The notes: generated by a model not told the origin, from the letters alone. A DNA stretch of 41,308 nt from Akkermansia muciniphila (GCA_945865375.1 CAMBEJ010000031.1:1-41308), one strand, 5' to 3'. Counted from the first letter of the stretch, positions 7,818 to 16,286 are shown. Numbers and translations are program-made.

Positions 7818-9784
7818 TCACCGCACCTCGACTCGATAGAACTGGGTTTGCGTCGTGACAGAGTTATCTTCCATCACGATAATTCTACCAGTTCCGGACG
7901 TCTCCGCAACGTCCACCCACCCGGTGACGACAGCGTCGCCGCTCGTTGTAGAAAATATTGGCGACCTAGTTCCGAGGCGATCCGCAGTCGCACGCGTCCG
8001 CTCGTTCCACTGATTGGAACCGGTCCAGAATAGACGAACCCCGTGGTCAGGGTCGGCGGAATTCCGTTGGTGGTGTAGCGAATGCTCGCCGCAACGGTCA
8101 CGCAACTGATGGCCACCGCGAAGGGAGTGTCATAAAAACCGCGAGCATGGCTGAACTTCGTGTCCGCCACAAAAGCCAGGCTGCCTGTTCCGTTAACCTT
8201 TCCAGGTGTGGGGCTCTTGAAATACTGGTCGGGCAGGCCCACGACCTGGAGTTCGACCAGCCCGACGGACAGGAGGTAGTCCGTGTCGTCAGAGCTCTCG
8301 TTCAGCCCCTGCACAGCGAGGATTTTGCCCTCGCTGCGCAACAGAGCCAGGTTCTGGTAGAGGTTAATCTCCTCCATTGCCAACACTTGGGCATTAGGGC
8401 GCGGCGCCGCAGCGGCCGAGTTCCATGCGGCCACTGAGGGCGCGTTCCGACGGGCAACCTCCGTTCCATTGAGAAACGCGACAAATCCTCCGTCGTAGTG
8501 GACCTGCAACCGCAGGGATTCGAGAACGGGAGGGTTGCTGACCACAAAGGGCATCCGCAGATACACTGTGGAATTTCTGCCTTTCATTCTGGTTTGGACG
8601 TCCGTCCCGATCAGCGGACGCAAGCTCTCGCTCCCGCCGCCGCCCACGGCGGTGGATTTGACTTCCAAGCCTCCATTCAAAGTATCGCCGACCAAACGGA
8701 AGCCTGACGAGTTCCAGCTCAACAAAGCTCCCTGAGCCGCGAACAATTCGAGCCCGGCCCCGCCACCGCGCTCGTAAAATACCAGCCGCAGCGGATAGTC
8801 ACCGGCGACTGACAAATTGAATGTGGCCAGGGTGTCCAGAGGACCGCGAGGTGTCGGAAAAGAAACCTCATTGGAACCGATCTTCAGTCCAAAACCGTCA
8901 TCGCTATTGACGCCGAATGTCCATGACCCGGCAAAGGGGATCTTTACGGTGGCGGTCGCTTCGACGACAAAATCATCCACATCCTGACCCATCACGCTTC
9001 CTGGGAAGGCGCGGTTGTTTGAGTAGTGTCCGTCGCCCCCAGTTCCGTAATAATTAACCACCGAGCTGTTCTCGACGTTGACGCGGGTCTGGCGTGAGGC
9101 GTTGGTGGCCACATTGAGGGCGGTCGTCAAGCTATCCACCAAAACGTTCGCCTTGAAGTTTTGAACCAAAAATCCTGGCACGGAGGTTTCATAACCAATG
9201 CTCGACGTGGCGGTCGTCCAATCGCTGTCCGAAAACGAGGAGAGCATCCAATTGCCATCGACGGTGCCGTCGGTCGGTACCAGGAATCGTGCCCCACTGG
9301 TTGAGGATAGAAAGACGTTGGTGGTAATCTTCTGGCCGATGCCGTAGGAGATATCCTTTTGCTGCTCGGGAAACTCCGGTGAAAAGGCCGATGCGATCGT
9401 GACGCCGTCGGGTTTGACCAGTGCGAGATACTCTCCGGACGCGCTGAGGTTGAAACTGGTGTGGAGTGGGGCACCCGCCACCGCGCGGTTCTTGCCGGAG
9501 GCAAAGATGAGCAGGAAGTCCTTGGCCGACACGTTCACCGATGGGAGCTTCCATTTCTGAGTGAAGCTCGGACTATCCGTCAAATACCAGCCGTCCAGGC
9601 TGATGCTATCGGGAGTTCCATTGTAGATCTCCAGCCAGTCGGGGTAATCTCCATCTTCATCGGCCAGCGTGCGGCCGTTGCTCGCCATGAATTCGCTGAT
9701 GACAACCTGGGCGTGCGTCACGAAAACGCATTGGCAGGTCAACCACCAGACCCACCCTAGGAAAAAGAAATGTCGCGACTTCAT
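7818..9784 (-). CDS. Lamin-tail / PA14-like surface protein, frameshifted near the C-terminus
   Basis: A signal peptide (MKSRHFFFLGWVWWLTCQCVF…AQ) leads into a lamin-tail domain, about residues 26-150 (VVISEFMASNGRTLADEDGDYPDWLEIYN). A PA14-like domain follows at about 240-380 (FGVNSDDGFGLKI), then a jelly-roll stretch, and a chitobiase C-terminal-like motif at about 545-590 (RGFYDTPF…IRYTTNGIPPT). The original frame stops at 7874. The next frame instead continues with GWVDVAETSGTGRIIVMED…QFYRVEVR and stops at 7818. That is the expected C-terminal module, which begins QYFLQRAATLSSP in the first frame. So one base appears lost or gained in CCACCCACCCGG at 7913-7924 (plus strand). Whether this is a real mutation or a sequencing error cannot be told. 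Function is unknown; related proteins often carry CotH domains, which are missing here. Confidence 0.8.
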
Positions 9785-10125
9785 GTCTATTCGAGAGTGG
9801 CTGCGGCGTCCCGCCCCAGTTCCATGACAAAGAAGCCGGCCTCGGTTTGCGAGTTGTGGGCTCTAATGTCATCACGAGTGTCCATCCGTGGTTTGCGTTT
9901 TTCGAATCGTTTCCAACTGCCGGATCCGGGTGAATGCATGCGGTGCGGCGCATGGGTGATACAGCGGAACTCTGCAAAGAATTTAGGCGAGATTGAAAAG
10001 GTCGTCGAGGGGAATGTTGGTAAGCCCAAAGCCGGCAGTTCAAACCACGAAATACCCGAAGCGCGTGGGGCGCAGATGAGTTGAATCGAGGAGAGTGATT
10101 TTCCATTGATCGAATTCAGCTTTTC

Positions 10126-10269
10126 CTTTCCATGAACCATCCTGTAGCAGCCGACGTAAGGAGGCTCACTTCTCCCGTCTGGAATGTCAGAGCCTCTTTA
10201 CGTCGGCTGCTACGAGTTCATGGTCACGATGATGTCAGGAAACCGGCTTGGGGGCTTTCCATGAACCAT
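10126..10269. repeat. 15-bp direct repeats flanking a palindromic element
   Basis: CTTTCCATGAACCAT occurs at 10126-10140 and again at 10255-10269, bracketing a hairpin element. Inside the left copy, CCATGAAC (10130-10137) is the exact reverse complement of GTTCATGG (10216-10223), which lies just outside the hairpin's right arm. The hairpin is therefore nested within a longer inverted repeat. The direct repeats may reflect target duplication, local recombination or a tandem half-unit. Confidence 0.6.
10144..10213. repeat. Palindromic repeat family 2, intergenic copy
   Basis: The left arm 10144-10167 (GTAGCAGCCGACGTAAGGAG…) and the right arm 10190-10213 are complementary at 23 of 24 positions, with a 22-base loop. 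The same arm sequence recurs at 20845-20927 inside the RND adaptor gene, so this is a dispersed REP-like family. The stem would form a very stable hairpin in RNA, but there is no T-run to make it a normal terminator. Confidence 0.85.
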
Positions 10270-10332
10270 ACCCACCCGTTCGTCCCGCTGGGAGGAAGGC
10301 TGACAGAAGTTCCTGGAATCCACAAACGCTCT

Positions 10333-10653
10333 TCAATCGCCGCGTTTGCGTTTGCTCCTGGAGGCTCTCGCTTGCGCCACAGGTTTGTCCAGTCCGGCGA
10401 TCAACTTCAGATTCACCCGGCGCGAAGCGCCATTGGGCAACGCTACTTGCACGACCTGCCGGTTGGCCGAAGGTTTTGGGTTTCGGTTGGATCGCACGAG
10501 TGGCAGCCACCGCATGTTCCGGCACCGGACGGGGCTGATGTTGAACTTGCAGTCGAATCGCAAGGGACAGGCCAAGCCCAGGGCTGATTCAAGAACTGAG
10601 GTCAGGAGTTCTGAAGTGGACGCGGGCTTGCGATTTTTCTGGAACTGATCCAT
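10333..10653 (-). CDS. Possible small basic protein, unrecognised
   Basis: A 106-residue frame starting MDQFQKNRKPASTSELL and ending in a very basic tail (RASRSKRKRGD). The case for it is a good ribosome binding site, GAAGAGGTAAGT immediately before ATG on the minus strand, and codon use that looks normal for this genome. Against it: no family is recognised, its start codon is only 12 bases from the divergent sugar-isomerase-like gene, and its early part (SVLESALG) is encoded by the 18-base fragment of the repeat that abuts glmS. It may be a young or decayed gene, or not a gene at all. Confidence 0.3.
   Translation of the reverse strand: MDQFQKNRKPASTSELLTSVLESALGLACPLRFDCKFNISPVRCRNMRWLPLVRSNRNPKPSANRQVVQVALPNGASRRVNLKLIAGLDKPVAQARASRSKRKRGD
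10578..10595. repeat. Partial terminus of the glmS-adjacent repeat
   Basis: CCAGGGCTGATTCAAGAA is the exact reverse complement of 122-139, so 18 bases of the repeat terminus at the start of the window recur here without the rest of the element. The identity runs four bases beyond the terminal inverted repeat, into what I read as glmS codons. The true element edge may therefore be nearer base 139 than 135. Confidence 0.65.
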
Positions 10654-10665
10654 ACTTACCTCTTC

Positions 10666-12297
10666 ATGACAATGCCTGAGCCTTTAAAAGCCAAACAAGT
10701 TTACCTGGTCGCAAATGGAGATCTGCGGCTTTCCGCGAACCAAAAATGTTGGCCGCAGCAACACAAAATGGAAGTAACCCTCGCCAAAGCTTTGAAAGAA
10801 GCGGGTTGGGATGTCGTGCGTGCTCATGGCTTCGACTCCGTGAAAAAGCATGGGTTTATTGACTCCCAGAAAATGGGGATTGCGGTTTTTAGGGATCTCG
10901 ACCCGGTCGCTCCTTTGATCGTGGCTGAGTGCGTGTGGCAGTACAGTCAGCATTTGTTGCCCGGACTGTACACGCACCGCGGACCGATTCTGACCGTGGC
11001 GAACTGGAGTGGAACCTGGCCCGGCTTGGTCGGCTTGCTGAACCTGAATGGCTCCATGACCAAAATGGGGATCCGCTACAGCAGTCTTTGGAGCGAGAAT
11101 TTCAGGGATCGATTCTTCCGCGACGGGCTCCGGCAATGGCTGCAGACCGGAGCCGTGCCCCACGATCAAAGCCACGTCCGAGATTTCGGCTTGCTGCGGA
11201 TTCCGGCTGAGGAGGAGTTGATCGGGCGTGAGTTCGCGCGGGTCTTTCGGCAGCACAAGGCCATCATGGGAGTTTTTGACGAAGGATGCATGGGCATGCA
11301 CAATGCGATCATCCCTGATGAGCTGTTGAATCCCACCGGAGTTTTCAAAGAGCGTCTGAGCCAGTCCGCGTTGTTTGCCGCGATGACGCGTGTGAGCGAA
11401 GAGGAGGCGCGCGCGGTCTATGAGTGGTTGAAGAAGCGGGGCATGCGATTTCTGGTGGGAACCGATGAAGAGACAGAACTGACCACGAACCAGATCCTCG
11501 AGCAGTGCAGGATGTACATCGCGACGTTGCGCATGGCGGAGGAGTTTGGATGCGGCACTGTGGGGATCCAGTATCAGCAAGGCCTCAAAGATCTCACGCC
11601 CGCCAGCGATCTGGCGGAGGGTCTCCTGAACAATGTGGACCGTCCCCCCGTCAGCGATGACTTGGGTTCGAAGGTCCTATTTGAGGGGGAGGCGCTGCCC
11701 CATTTTAACGAGGTGGATGAGTGCGCGGGGCTGGATGGTCTTGTGACTTACCGGCTGTGGCGTTACCTGGGGTTTGCTCCGGAGAACACGCTGCACGACT
11801 TACGCTGGGGACGGCATTTCAAAGGCCCTGGCATCGATGATTATGTGTGGGTGTTCCTCATCTCTGGGGCGGCACCCCCGGCGCATTTCCTTGGGGGGTA
11901 CAAAGGCACTACGAGCGAGCGGCAGCCCGCCATGTATTTCAGGCTTGGCGGCGGGACGGTCAAGGGCATTTCAAAACCTGGATTTATCGTGTGGAGCCGT
12001 GTGTTTGTCATGGATGGAGTTTTGCATTGTGATTTGGGCGTAGCCGAGGTCGTTCGCTTGCCGGAGGCTGAGACCGAACGCCGATGGCGGGAGACGACCC
12101 CGCAGTGGCCTATCATGCACGCGGTTCTGAAAGGCATCACGCGCGACCAAATGATGGCGAGGCACAAGTCGAATCATATCCAGGTGGTTTACGCGCCGAG
12201 CAAGCGCCAGGCGTTTCGCGCGCTCCGGATCAAGGCGGCGTGCCTGGCTGAATTGGGGCTCGAAGTCCATCTGTGCGGCGTGACCGAGATGCCGTGA
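10666..12297 (+). CDS. FucI/AraA-like sugar isomerase family protein
   Basis: A 543-residue cytoplasmic protein with the overall look of the L-fucose / L-arabinose isomerase superfamily. The N-terminal part has ANWSGTWPGLVGLLNLNGSM, a motif shared with that family. A central GVFDEGCMGMHNAI carries an acidic residue likely to bind the catalytic metal. The C-terminal ARHKSNHIQVVYAP has histidines placed like the C-terminal catalytic His of FucI. Substrate cannot be told from sequence; aldose-ketose isomerisation of a deoxy- or pentose sugar is the family expectation. The start is ATG 10666 or ATG 10672, neither with a strong ribosome binding site. The stop codon overlaps the next gene's start (TGATG), so the lipid-kinase gene is probably translationally coupled to it. 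Confidence 0.7.
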   Translation: MTMPEPLKAKQVYLVANGDLRLSANQKCWPQQHKMEVTLAKALKEAGWDVVRAHGFDSVKKHGFIDSQKMGIAVFRDLDPVAPLIVAECVWQYSQHLLPGLYTHRGPILTVANWSGTWPGLVGLLNLNGSMTKMGIRYSSLWSENFRDRFFRDGLRQWLQTGAVPHDQSHVRDFGLLRIPAEEELIGREFARVFRQHKAIMGVFDEGCMGMHNAIIPDELLNPTGVFKERLSQSALFAAMTRVSEEEARAVYEWLKKRGMRFLVGTDEETELTTNQILEQCRMYIATLRMAEEFGCGTVGIQYQQGLKDLTPASDLAEGLLNNVDRPPVSDDLGSKVLFEGEALPHFNEVDECAGLDGLVTYRLWRYLGFAPENTLHDLRWGRHFKGPGIDDYVWVFLISGAAPPAHFLGGYKGTTSERQPAMYFRLGGGTVKGISKPGFIVWSRVFVMDGVLHCDLGVAEVVRLPEAETERRWRETTPQWPIMHAVLKGITRDQMMARHKSNHIQVVYAPSKRQAFRALRIKAACLAELGLEVHLCGVTEMP

Positions 12298-13238
12298 TGG
12301 GGCCTGGCAAATTAGTGATCATTCTGAACCCTGCCGCAGGGGGAGGCGTCGGTGCCCGTCGGTTCTCTTGCTACGCCGGTTTGCTTTCCCGGGCTGGGTG
12401 CGTTTTTGAGGTTCTGGAGACGCGCCAACCAGGCGACGCCCGGCGGATGGCGCGGGATCTGGCCAACCAGACGGAGCCCCTTTTGATTGTGGCTGCGGGA
12501 GGCGACGGGACAGTGAATGAGGTCGCCAGCGGGATCCTGGACCATGATCGTCCCACATCCGTTCTCGGGGTCCTGCCGTTGGGGACTGGGAACGACTTCG
12601 CCAGGTTGCAAGGGGCTTTCTCGCCCGAGCAAGCAGTCGCGATCCTCGCACAACGGCAGGTCCATCGCGTGGACGCCATCCGGTTTCGCTCTCAAATCGA
12701 GGGCCGAACCTGTGTTTCTTTTGCGCTGCTGTTCGTGGCCGCCGGTTTTGTGGGAGACCTCTTGCGAGCCACGACGCCCGCCGTCAAGCGGACCTTCGGA
12801 CGGCACTTGAGTTATCCGGTTGGATTCTTGAGAGCTTGGATTTCGTGCGCGGCGAAATCGATGCGTTTGACACACGACTCGGGAGCCCATGCGGGGGAGT
12901 GTTTGCTCGTGTGCGCGTGCAACGCGGAATTTGCCGGGGGACACAGTTTCCGTCCAGCTCCCGGTGCGGTCATGGACGATGGGCAACTCGAGCTGCTGAT
13001 CGTGCGCTCTCTTGGTCGTTGGCAAATTCTTCCTCAATTTCTTCGCGTCATGCGTGGGACGCACGAGCGGCACCCGAGCGTGATCTGCGTGAAAACAACC
13101 AAGATGACCCTCGAGTCCGCTGTCGGCACCGGGGTGCAGGCCGACGGAGATCATTTTGGCGAGCCGCCCCTGGATCTCGAGGTGCGACACAAGGCGCTGA
13201 CAGTGCTATGGGGCGGAGAGGATTCGGCAAGGCCGTAG
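12297..13238 (+). CDS. Diacylglycerol kinase-family lipid kinase (YegS/BmrU/DgkB-like)
   Basis: A 313-residue cytoplasmic or peripheral membrane enzyme that phosphorylates a lipid (diacylglycerol, phosphatidylglycerol or a sphingoid base, depending on family member) using ATP. Diagnostic motifs are IILNPAAGGG near the N-terminus, GGDGTVNEVASGI and GVLPLGTGNDFAR, which form the DAGK catalytic nucleotide-binding domain. The C-terminal beta-sandwich contains DDGQLELLIV and ends GVQADGDHFGEPPLDLEV, also typical. I place the start at ATG 12297, overlapping the previous stop by one base, rather than at an in-frame codon 24 bases upstream, because the kinase domain begins four residues later. The link to the sugar-isomerase-like gene is only positional. 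Confidence 0.9.
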   Translation: MGPGKLVIILNPAAGGGVGARRFSCYAGLLSRAGCVFEVLETRQPGDARRMARDLANQTEPLLIVAAGGDGTVNEVASGILDHDRPTSVLGVLPLGTGNDFARLQGAFSPEQAVAILAQRQVHRVDAIRFRSQIEGRTCVSFALLFVAAGFVGDLLRATTPAVKRTFGRHLSYPVGFLRAWISCAAKSMRLTHDSGAHAGECLLVCACNAEFAGGHSFRPAPGAVMDDGQLELLIVRSLGRWQILPQFLRVMRGTHERHPSVICVKTTKMTLESAVGTGVQADGDHFGEPPLDLEVRHKALTVLWGGEDSARP

Positions 13239-13567
13239 GCCACATCCGCACGCGGTGATGCATCCAAAGATTGGCGCGCAGAAAACACTGTCCTCAGGTC
13301 GTTGAAAAACAAAACCCACTCCGAGTAAAAAGTATTCGAATGATTGATTGAATTGATCTAATCGATTGGCACATTCATTTTATAATTGCTTTTTATTTGA
13401 TGAGAACAACCTTTCCTACTTCGGCGTCCAGATTGGAGGGCATTCGCATCATCTGCGGGCACTCACCGAATAGTCACAGTGTTTTGAGCTTCCGGCCAGT
13501 ATGAATTCCGGTATGGTCGCGTCATTCTGAAAACCTGATTCGCTAGACTTCGAGCCTCCCCTCTCTA
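13239..13567. other. AT-rich intergenic leader before the antiporter gene
   Basis: No open frame here looks coding. Bases 13305-13410 are clearly richer in A+T than the surroundings and include TATAAT at 13381-13386, a good -10 match, but no TTGACA-like box at 16-18 bases upstream (TTGATC lies 22 bases away). If that -10 is used, the antiporter mRNA would carry a leader of about 175 bases, enough for a regulatory structure. I see no known riboswitch in it. Confidence 0.4.
13381..13386 (+). promoter_or_regulatory. Possible -10 box for the antiporter gene
   Basis: TATAAT lies in the AT-rich island about 180 bases before the ATG at 13568. The -35 region is poor, so this is only a candidate sigma-70-type promoter. 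Confidence 0.3.
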
Positions 13568-14845
13568 ATGAACAACGTCCAATTGGCCATCCATTTTTTT
13601 CTTCAGATCGCCGTCATCCTTCTTTTCTGCCGGGTCGTGGGAGCCATCGCGGCTCGTTTTGGGCAGCCGCAAGTGGTCGCGGAAATGATCGCGGGCGTCC
13701 TCCTCGGGCCGTCGCTGTTCGGCCTGTTGGCACCGGCATGGCAGCAGTGGCTTTTTCCTTGGGACGCAACACAGACACTTCGCGACACGCAGAGCTATCT
13801 TTTTCCGGCATCGCAGCTCGGGTTGGCGCTCTACATGTTCGTCGTGGGCATGGAATTCCGCGTGGACATCCTGCGAAAACATCTCCGGAGCTCGATTGCG
13901 GTGTCCTTAGCCGGCATGGTGGCGCCATTCGTTCTGGGCGCGGGATTGGGTTGGGTTTTCTTTCACCACACGAAGCTTTTTCCGGAGAAGACGAACCTTG
14001 CTGAAGCCATGCTTTTTCTGGGCGCTTCGATGTGTATCACGGCATTCCCCATGCTGGCGCGCATCATCCATTTCAAAAAGCTCGCGGGCACGACGATGGG
14101 GACGGTGGCGCTGGGCGCTGGGGCTATCGACGATGCCACTGCGTGGTGCCTGCTCGCCGTGGTCCTGGCGAGCTTTGATAATAATCGCAGCCACGCCATT
14201 TTGAACATGGGCGGCGGGCTTGGCTACGTGGCGGTGACGCTAGGCGTCGTCAGACCCAGCCTGGGCCGCTTTCAGAAGTGGCTGCAACGGGATGGGGCAC
14301 TCTCGGAGTCGGGCCTGGTTGTCGGCATCGCGCTCATGTCGCTGGGGGCGTGGTTCACGGATCTGATCGGCCTGCACGCGGTGTTTGGCGCCTTCGTCAT
14401 GGGTGCAGCCATCCCGCGGGGCGTTTTCGCCCGCGATCTGATTGATCGAATTCAACCGCTGGCCGTGGCGCTCTTGCTCCCGCTATTTTTCACCTACTCC
14501 GGGCTGAATACGAAAATCGGGCTGCTCAATTCGGTCTTCCTATGGGGCATGTGTGCCGCCGTGCTGGTGGCCGCAATCCTCGGGAAGGGAGTGGCCTGCT
14601 ATTTGGCCGCCAGGTGGGCTGGCATCTCGAACCGCGAAGCGCTTGGCATTGGCACGCTCATGAATGCCCGCGGGCTGATGGAGTTGATCATTATCAACAT
14701 CGGGCTCCAGCGAGGGATCATTACCGAGGGCCTTTTTGCGACACTCGTCATCATGGCGGTCATCACGACCCTGATGACGTCCCCGATCTTTGAGAAGCTG
14801 GTGGGCACTGCCAAGGACAAGTCTGATGTGTCTCGTCGTGTTTAG
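13568..14845 (+). CDS. Cation/proton antiporter, CPA2 (Kef/NapA-like)
   Basis: A 425-residue inner-membrane protein with about 11-12 hydrophobic helices and no C-terminal TrkA-N (RCK) domain, as in simple CPA2 exchangers. Family marks are GQPQVVAEMIAGVLLGPSLFG in the first helices, LGLALYMFVVGMEF, ASMCITAFPMLARII, and GAIDDATAWCLLAVV, where the DD pair sits in the ion-binding unwound helix. The late segment GTLMNARGLMELIIINIGL is also conserved. It likely exchanges Na+ or K+ for H+ to manage pH and ion balance; the ion cannot be assigned. It is probably monocistronic. Its TAG stop overlaps the TAA stop of the convergent VTC gene. Confidence 0.9.
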   Translation: MNNVQLAIHFFLQIAVILLFCRVVGAIAARFGQPQVVAEMIAGVLLGPSLFGLLAPAWQQWLFPWDATQTLRDTQSYLFPASQLGLALYMFVVGMEFRVDILRKHLRSSIAVSLAGMVAPFVLGAGLGWVFFHHTKLFPEKTNLAEAMLFLGASMCITAFPMLARIIHFKKLAGTTMGTVALGAGAIDDATAWCLLAVVLASFDNNRSHAILNMGGGLGYVAVTLGVVRPSLGRFQKWLQRDGALSESGLVVGIALMSLGAWFTDLIGLHAVFGAFVMGAAIPRGVFARDLIDRIQPLAVALLLPLFFTYSGLNTKIGLLNSVFLWGMCAAVLVAAILGKGVACYLAARWAGISNREALGIGTLMNARGLMELIIINIGLQRGIITEGLFATLVIMAVITTLMTSPIFEKLVGTAKDKSDVSRRV

Positions 14846-15534
14846 GGTGGCCGCACGCTCAAGAGGGTGTCCAGGCCGTAAACGTATTTTGACATTTTGG
14901 TCATTCGAAACGGCATGTGACTTGAGAGTGAAGCGGCGACCGCGTTGGATTCGTCCGGGTACTTTACTTCGAGAACGATAAGCGGAGGTGCCTTGGTGTG
15001 GGCCAGGAAGCTGTTGTAGTGGTGGTGAAACTTAAGAAAACCCAGGTCGAAATCAAGAGTCACCCGCACGGCGCGATCGGCGGACCGAAAATACTTCCGT
15101 TTGTAGTAATTGATCAACACGGGCTCCATGAAATCGAGTTCATCACGAAACGGAGCAGTTTTTGGGCTGGCTTTGAGCAGGTTCTTTGCCGAAGCAGCGT
15201 TGAAATGTTCATCGAGAACAAAGCCAGGTAACGCCACGTTGTCCTTCGCACCCAGCAGGCCATGCTTGCGTTTTAGCTCGAGAGTCGCTTTTGTGATAGG
15301 ACCCGCTGTGAGCCCGTACCAGCGTACTCGAACCTTCGTGCGTGTGGAAAGCCCATCGACGTTCTGATGGTAAAGGTCGAGGCCGGGGGTGTCGAAGTAG
15401 ATGTTGTTGATTGCTCTCGGGGCGTACTCCTCAAAAAACATTCCTTTGTTGAGATGCACGACCAATTCGACCTGAGCCAGGGTGGCCCCTTCGATGACGA
15501 ACTTTCGTTCGTAACGGAATTCCTCTAGCAACAT
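14842..15534 (-). CDS. VTC-domain polyphosphate polymerase-like protein
   Basis: A 230-residue protein almost wholly made of a VTC domain of the CYTH/triphosphate-tunnel type. The visible basic and acidic tunnel strands are RYERKFVIEG near the N-terminus, STRTKVRVRWYG, ATLELKRKHG, LINYYKRKYF, VRVTLDFDLGF and PLIVLEVKYP. In yeast Vtc4 this fold polymerises ATP gamma-phosphate into polyphosphate, and bacterial members are thought to act likewise or to bind triphosphate. I chose ATG 15534 because it falls at the domain start and 23 bases after the DUF4956 stop; a longer frame would overlap the DUF4956 gene. The pairing with DUF4956 is common in bacteria and suggests a membrane-bound complex. Confidence 0.88.
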   Translation of the reverse strand: MLLEEFRYERKFVIEGATLAQVELVVHLNKGMFFEEYAPRAINNIYFDTPGLDLYHQNVDGLSTRTKVRVRWYGLTAGPITKATLELKRKHGLLGAKDNVALPGFVLDEHFNAASAKNLLKASPKTAPFRDELDFMEPVLINYYKRKYFRSADRAVRVTLDFDLGFLKFHHHYNSFLAHTKAPPLIVLEVKYPDESNAVAASLSSHMPFRMTKMSKYVYGLDTLLSVRPP

Positions 15535-15557
15535 GGTGAGAGAGTTGCGGAGATGAC

Positions 15558-16241
15558 TTATGCGGCGAGCCCGCCTTGCTCCAGGAAGCTTACTTTTATG
15601 TCTGGCGCGAGATCCCTCAATTTCTGCGAACAGGTGTGGAGCTGGTGCGAGTTCTCGAAGCGGGTCTGGAAGCAAGCCTCGATCAGGTCCGGGGTTTCAT
15701 CGAAGCGTTTCAAGGCTGAACCGCGAGTGTTCGCTTTGAGGATTTCCAAAATGGCGGGAAGTCGAACTGTTTTAGAAGGGCCAGTGACGGTGAGGTAAAG
15801 GTTTGGATGGTCGTCCGATGGTTTGAGGAAATGCCGGACGAGGATGACGGCGAGAACTGCTGCTAAGGCAATGGCGGTGATCAGCGTTTGCTCGGCGCCC
15901 AGCCCGAGCCCGATGCTGATGGCGAGGAAGAGATAGCTGAGTTCCTCGGGCTCCTTGATCGCCGCCCGGAAACGAATGATGGACAGGGCTCCGACGAGTC
16001 CAAGGGAGAGAGCAAGCGAGGACTTGACGATCGTGATGATGAGCATCGTTGTCATGGCGAGCGGGAGGAAATTCCGTCCGAACTGATCCCTGTTTGAAAG
16101 AGTATTGCCGAATTTCGCGTAGGCGCGGCCGAGTATGTGAGCCATGAGCGCGCACAAGAGGAGGTTGATGATAAACAGGCGGACAGGCACCTGACCGGAG
16201 TGCGAAGACAGTAATTCCAGCAGAGTTTGCTCTTTATTCAT
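15558..16241 (-). CDS. DUF4956 membrane protein, partner of VTC
   Basis: A 227-residue protein starting MNKEQTLLELLSSHSG. The N-terminal half contains about four hydrophobic segments (VRLFIINLLLCALMAHILG, LAMTTMLIITIVKSSLALSLG, LSYLFLAISIGLGLG, LITAIALAAVLAVILV), with the family signature LGLVGALSIIRFRAAIKEPEELSY between them. The C-terminal 80 residues form a soluble domain. The family is unassigned but usually sits beside VTC-domain or CotH genes. It may anchor the VTC polymerase and move the polymer across the membrane, which is an inference. The ATG at 16241 fits better than an upstream in-frame codon, which adds eleven residues of no recognisable character. Confidence 0.88.
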   Translation of the reverse strand: MNKEQTLLELLSSHSGQVPVRLFIINLLLCALMAHILGRAYAKFGNTLSNRDQFGRNFLPLAMTTMLIITIVKSSLALSLGLVGALSIIRFRAAIKEPEELSYLFLAISIGLGLGAEQTLITAIALAAVLAVILVRHFLKPSDDHPNLYLTVTGPSKTVRLPAILEILKANTRGSALKRFDETPDLIEACFQTRFENSHQLHTCSQKLRDLAPDIKVSFLEQGGLAA

Positions 16242-16286
16242 ACTTTGTTCCGCACCAAAATGTCGCGGAGACATCCGAAAGTCATG

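Larger units (their letters stand above)
9785..10332. other. Gene-poor interval with repeat remnants
   Basis: Several frames stay open for 100 or more codons on both strands, but none gives a recognisable protein. The plus-strand frame beginning at 10132 runs straight through a palindromic repeat. Two degenerate copies of an AAACCACG(G/A)A motif face each other (9881-9893 on the minus strand and 10037-10049 on the plus strand). The palindromic repeat and its flanking direct repeats at 10126-10269 are described separately. This interval should also hold the promoter of the minus-strand lamin-tail gene, but no clear -35/-10 pair was seen. Confidence 0.5.

Noticed and set aside
10132-10587. A 151-codon plus-strand frame in the intergenic region
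   Set aside because: It runs through the palindromic repeat, has no recognisable domain, and conflicts with the better-supported minus-strand frame that has a ribosome binding site.
15535-15675. Upstream extension of the VTC protein
   Set aside because: It would overlap the DUF4956 gene by more than 100 bases, and the VTC domain starts at 15534.
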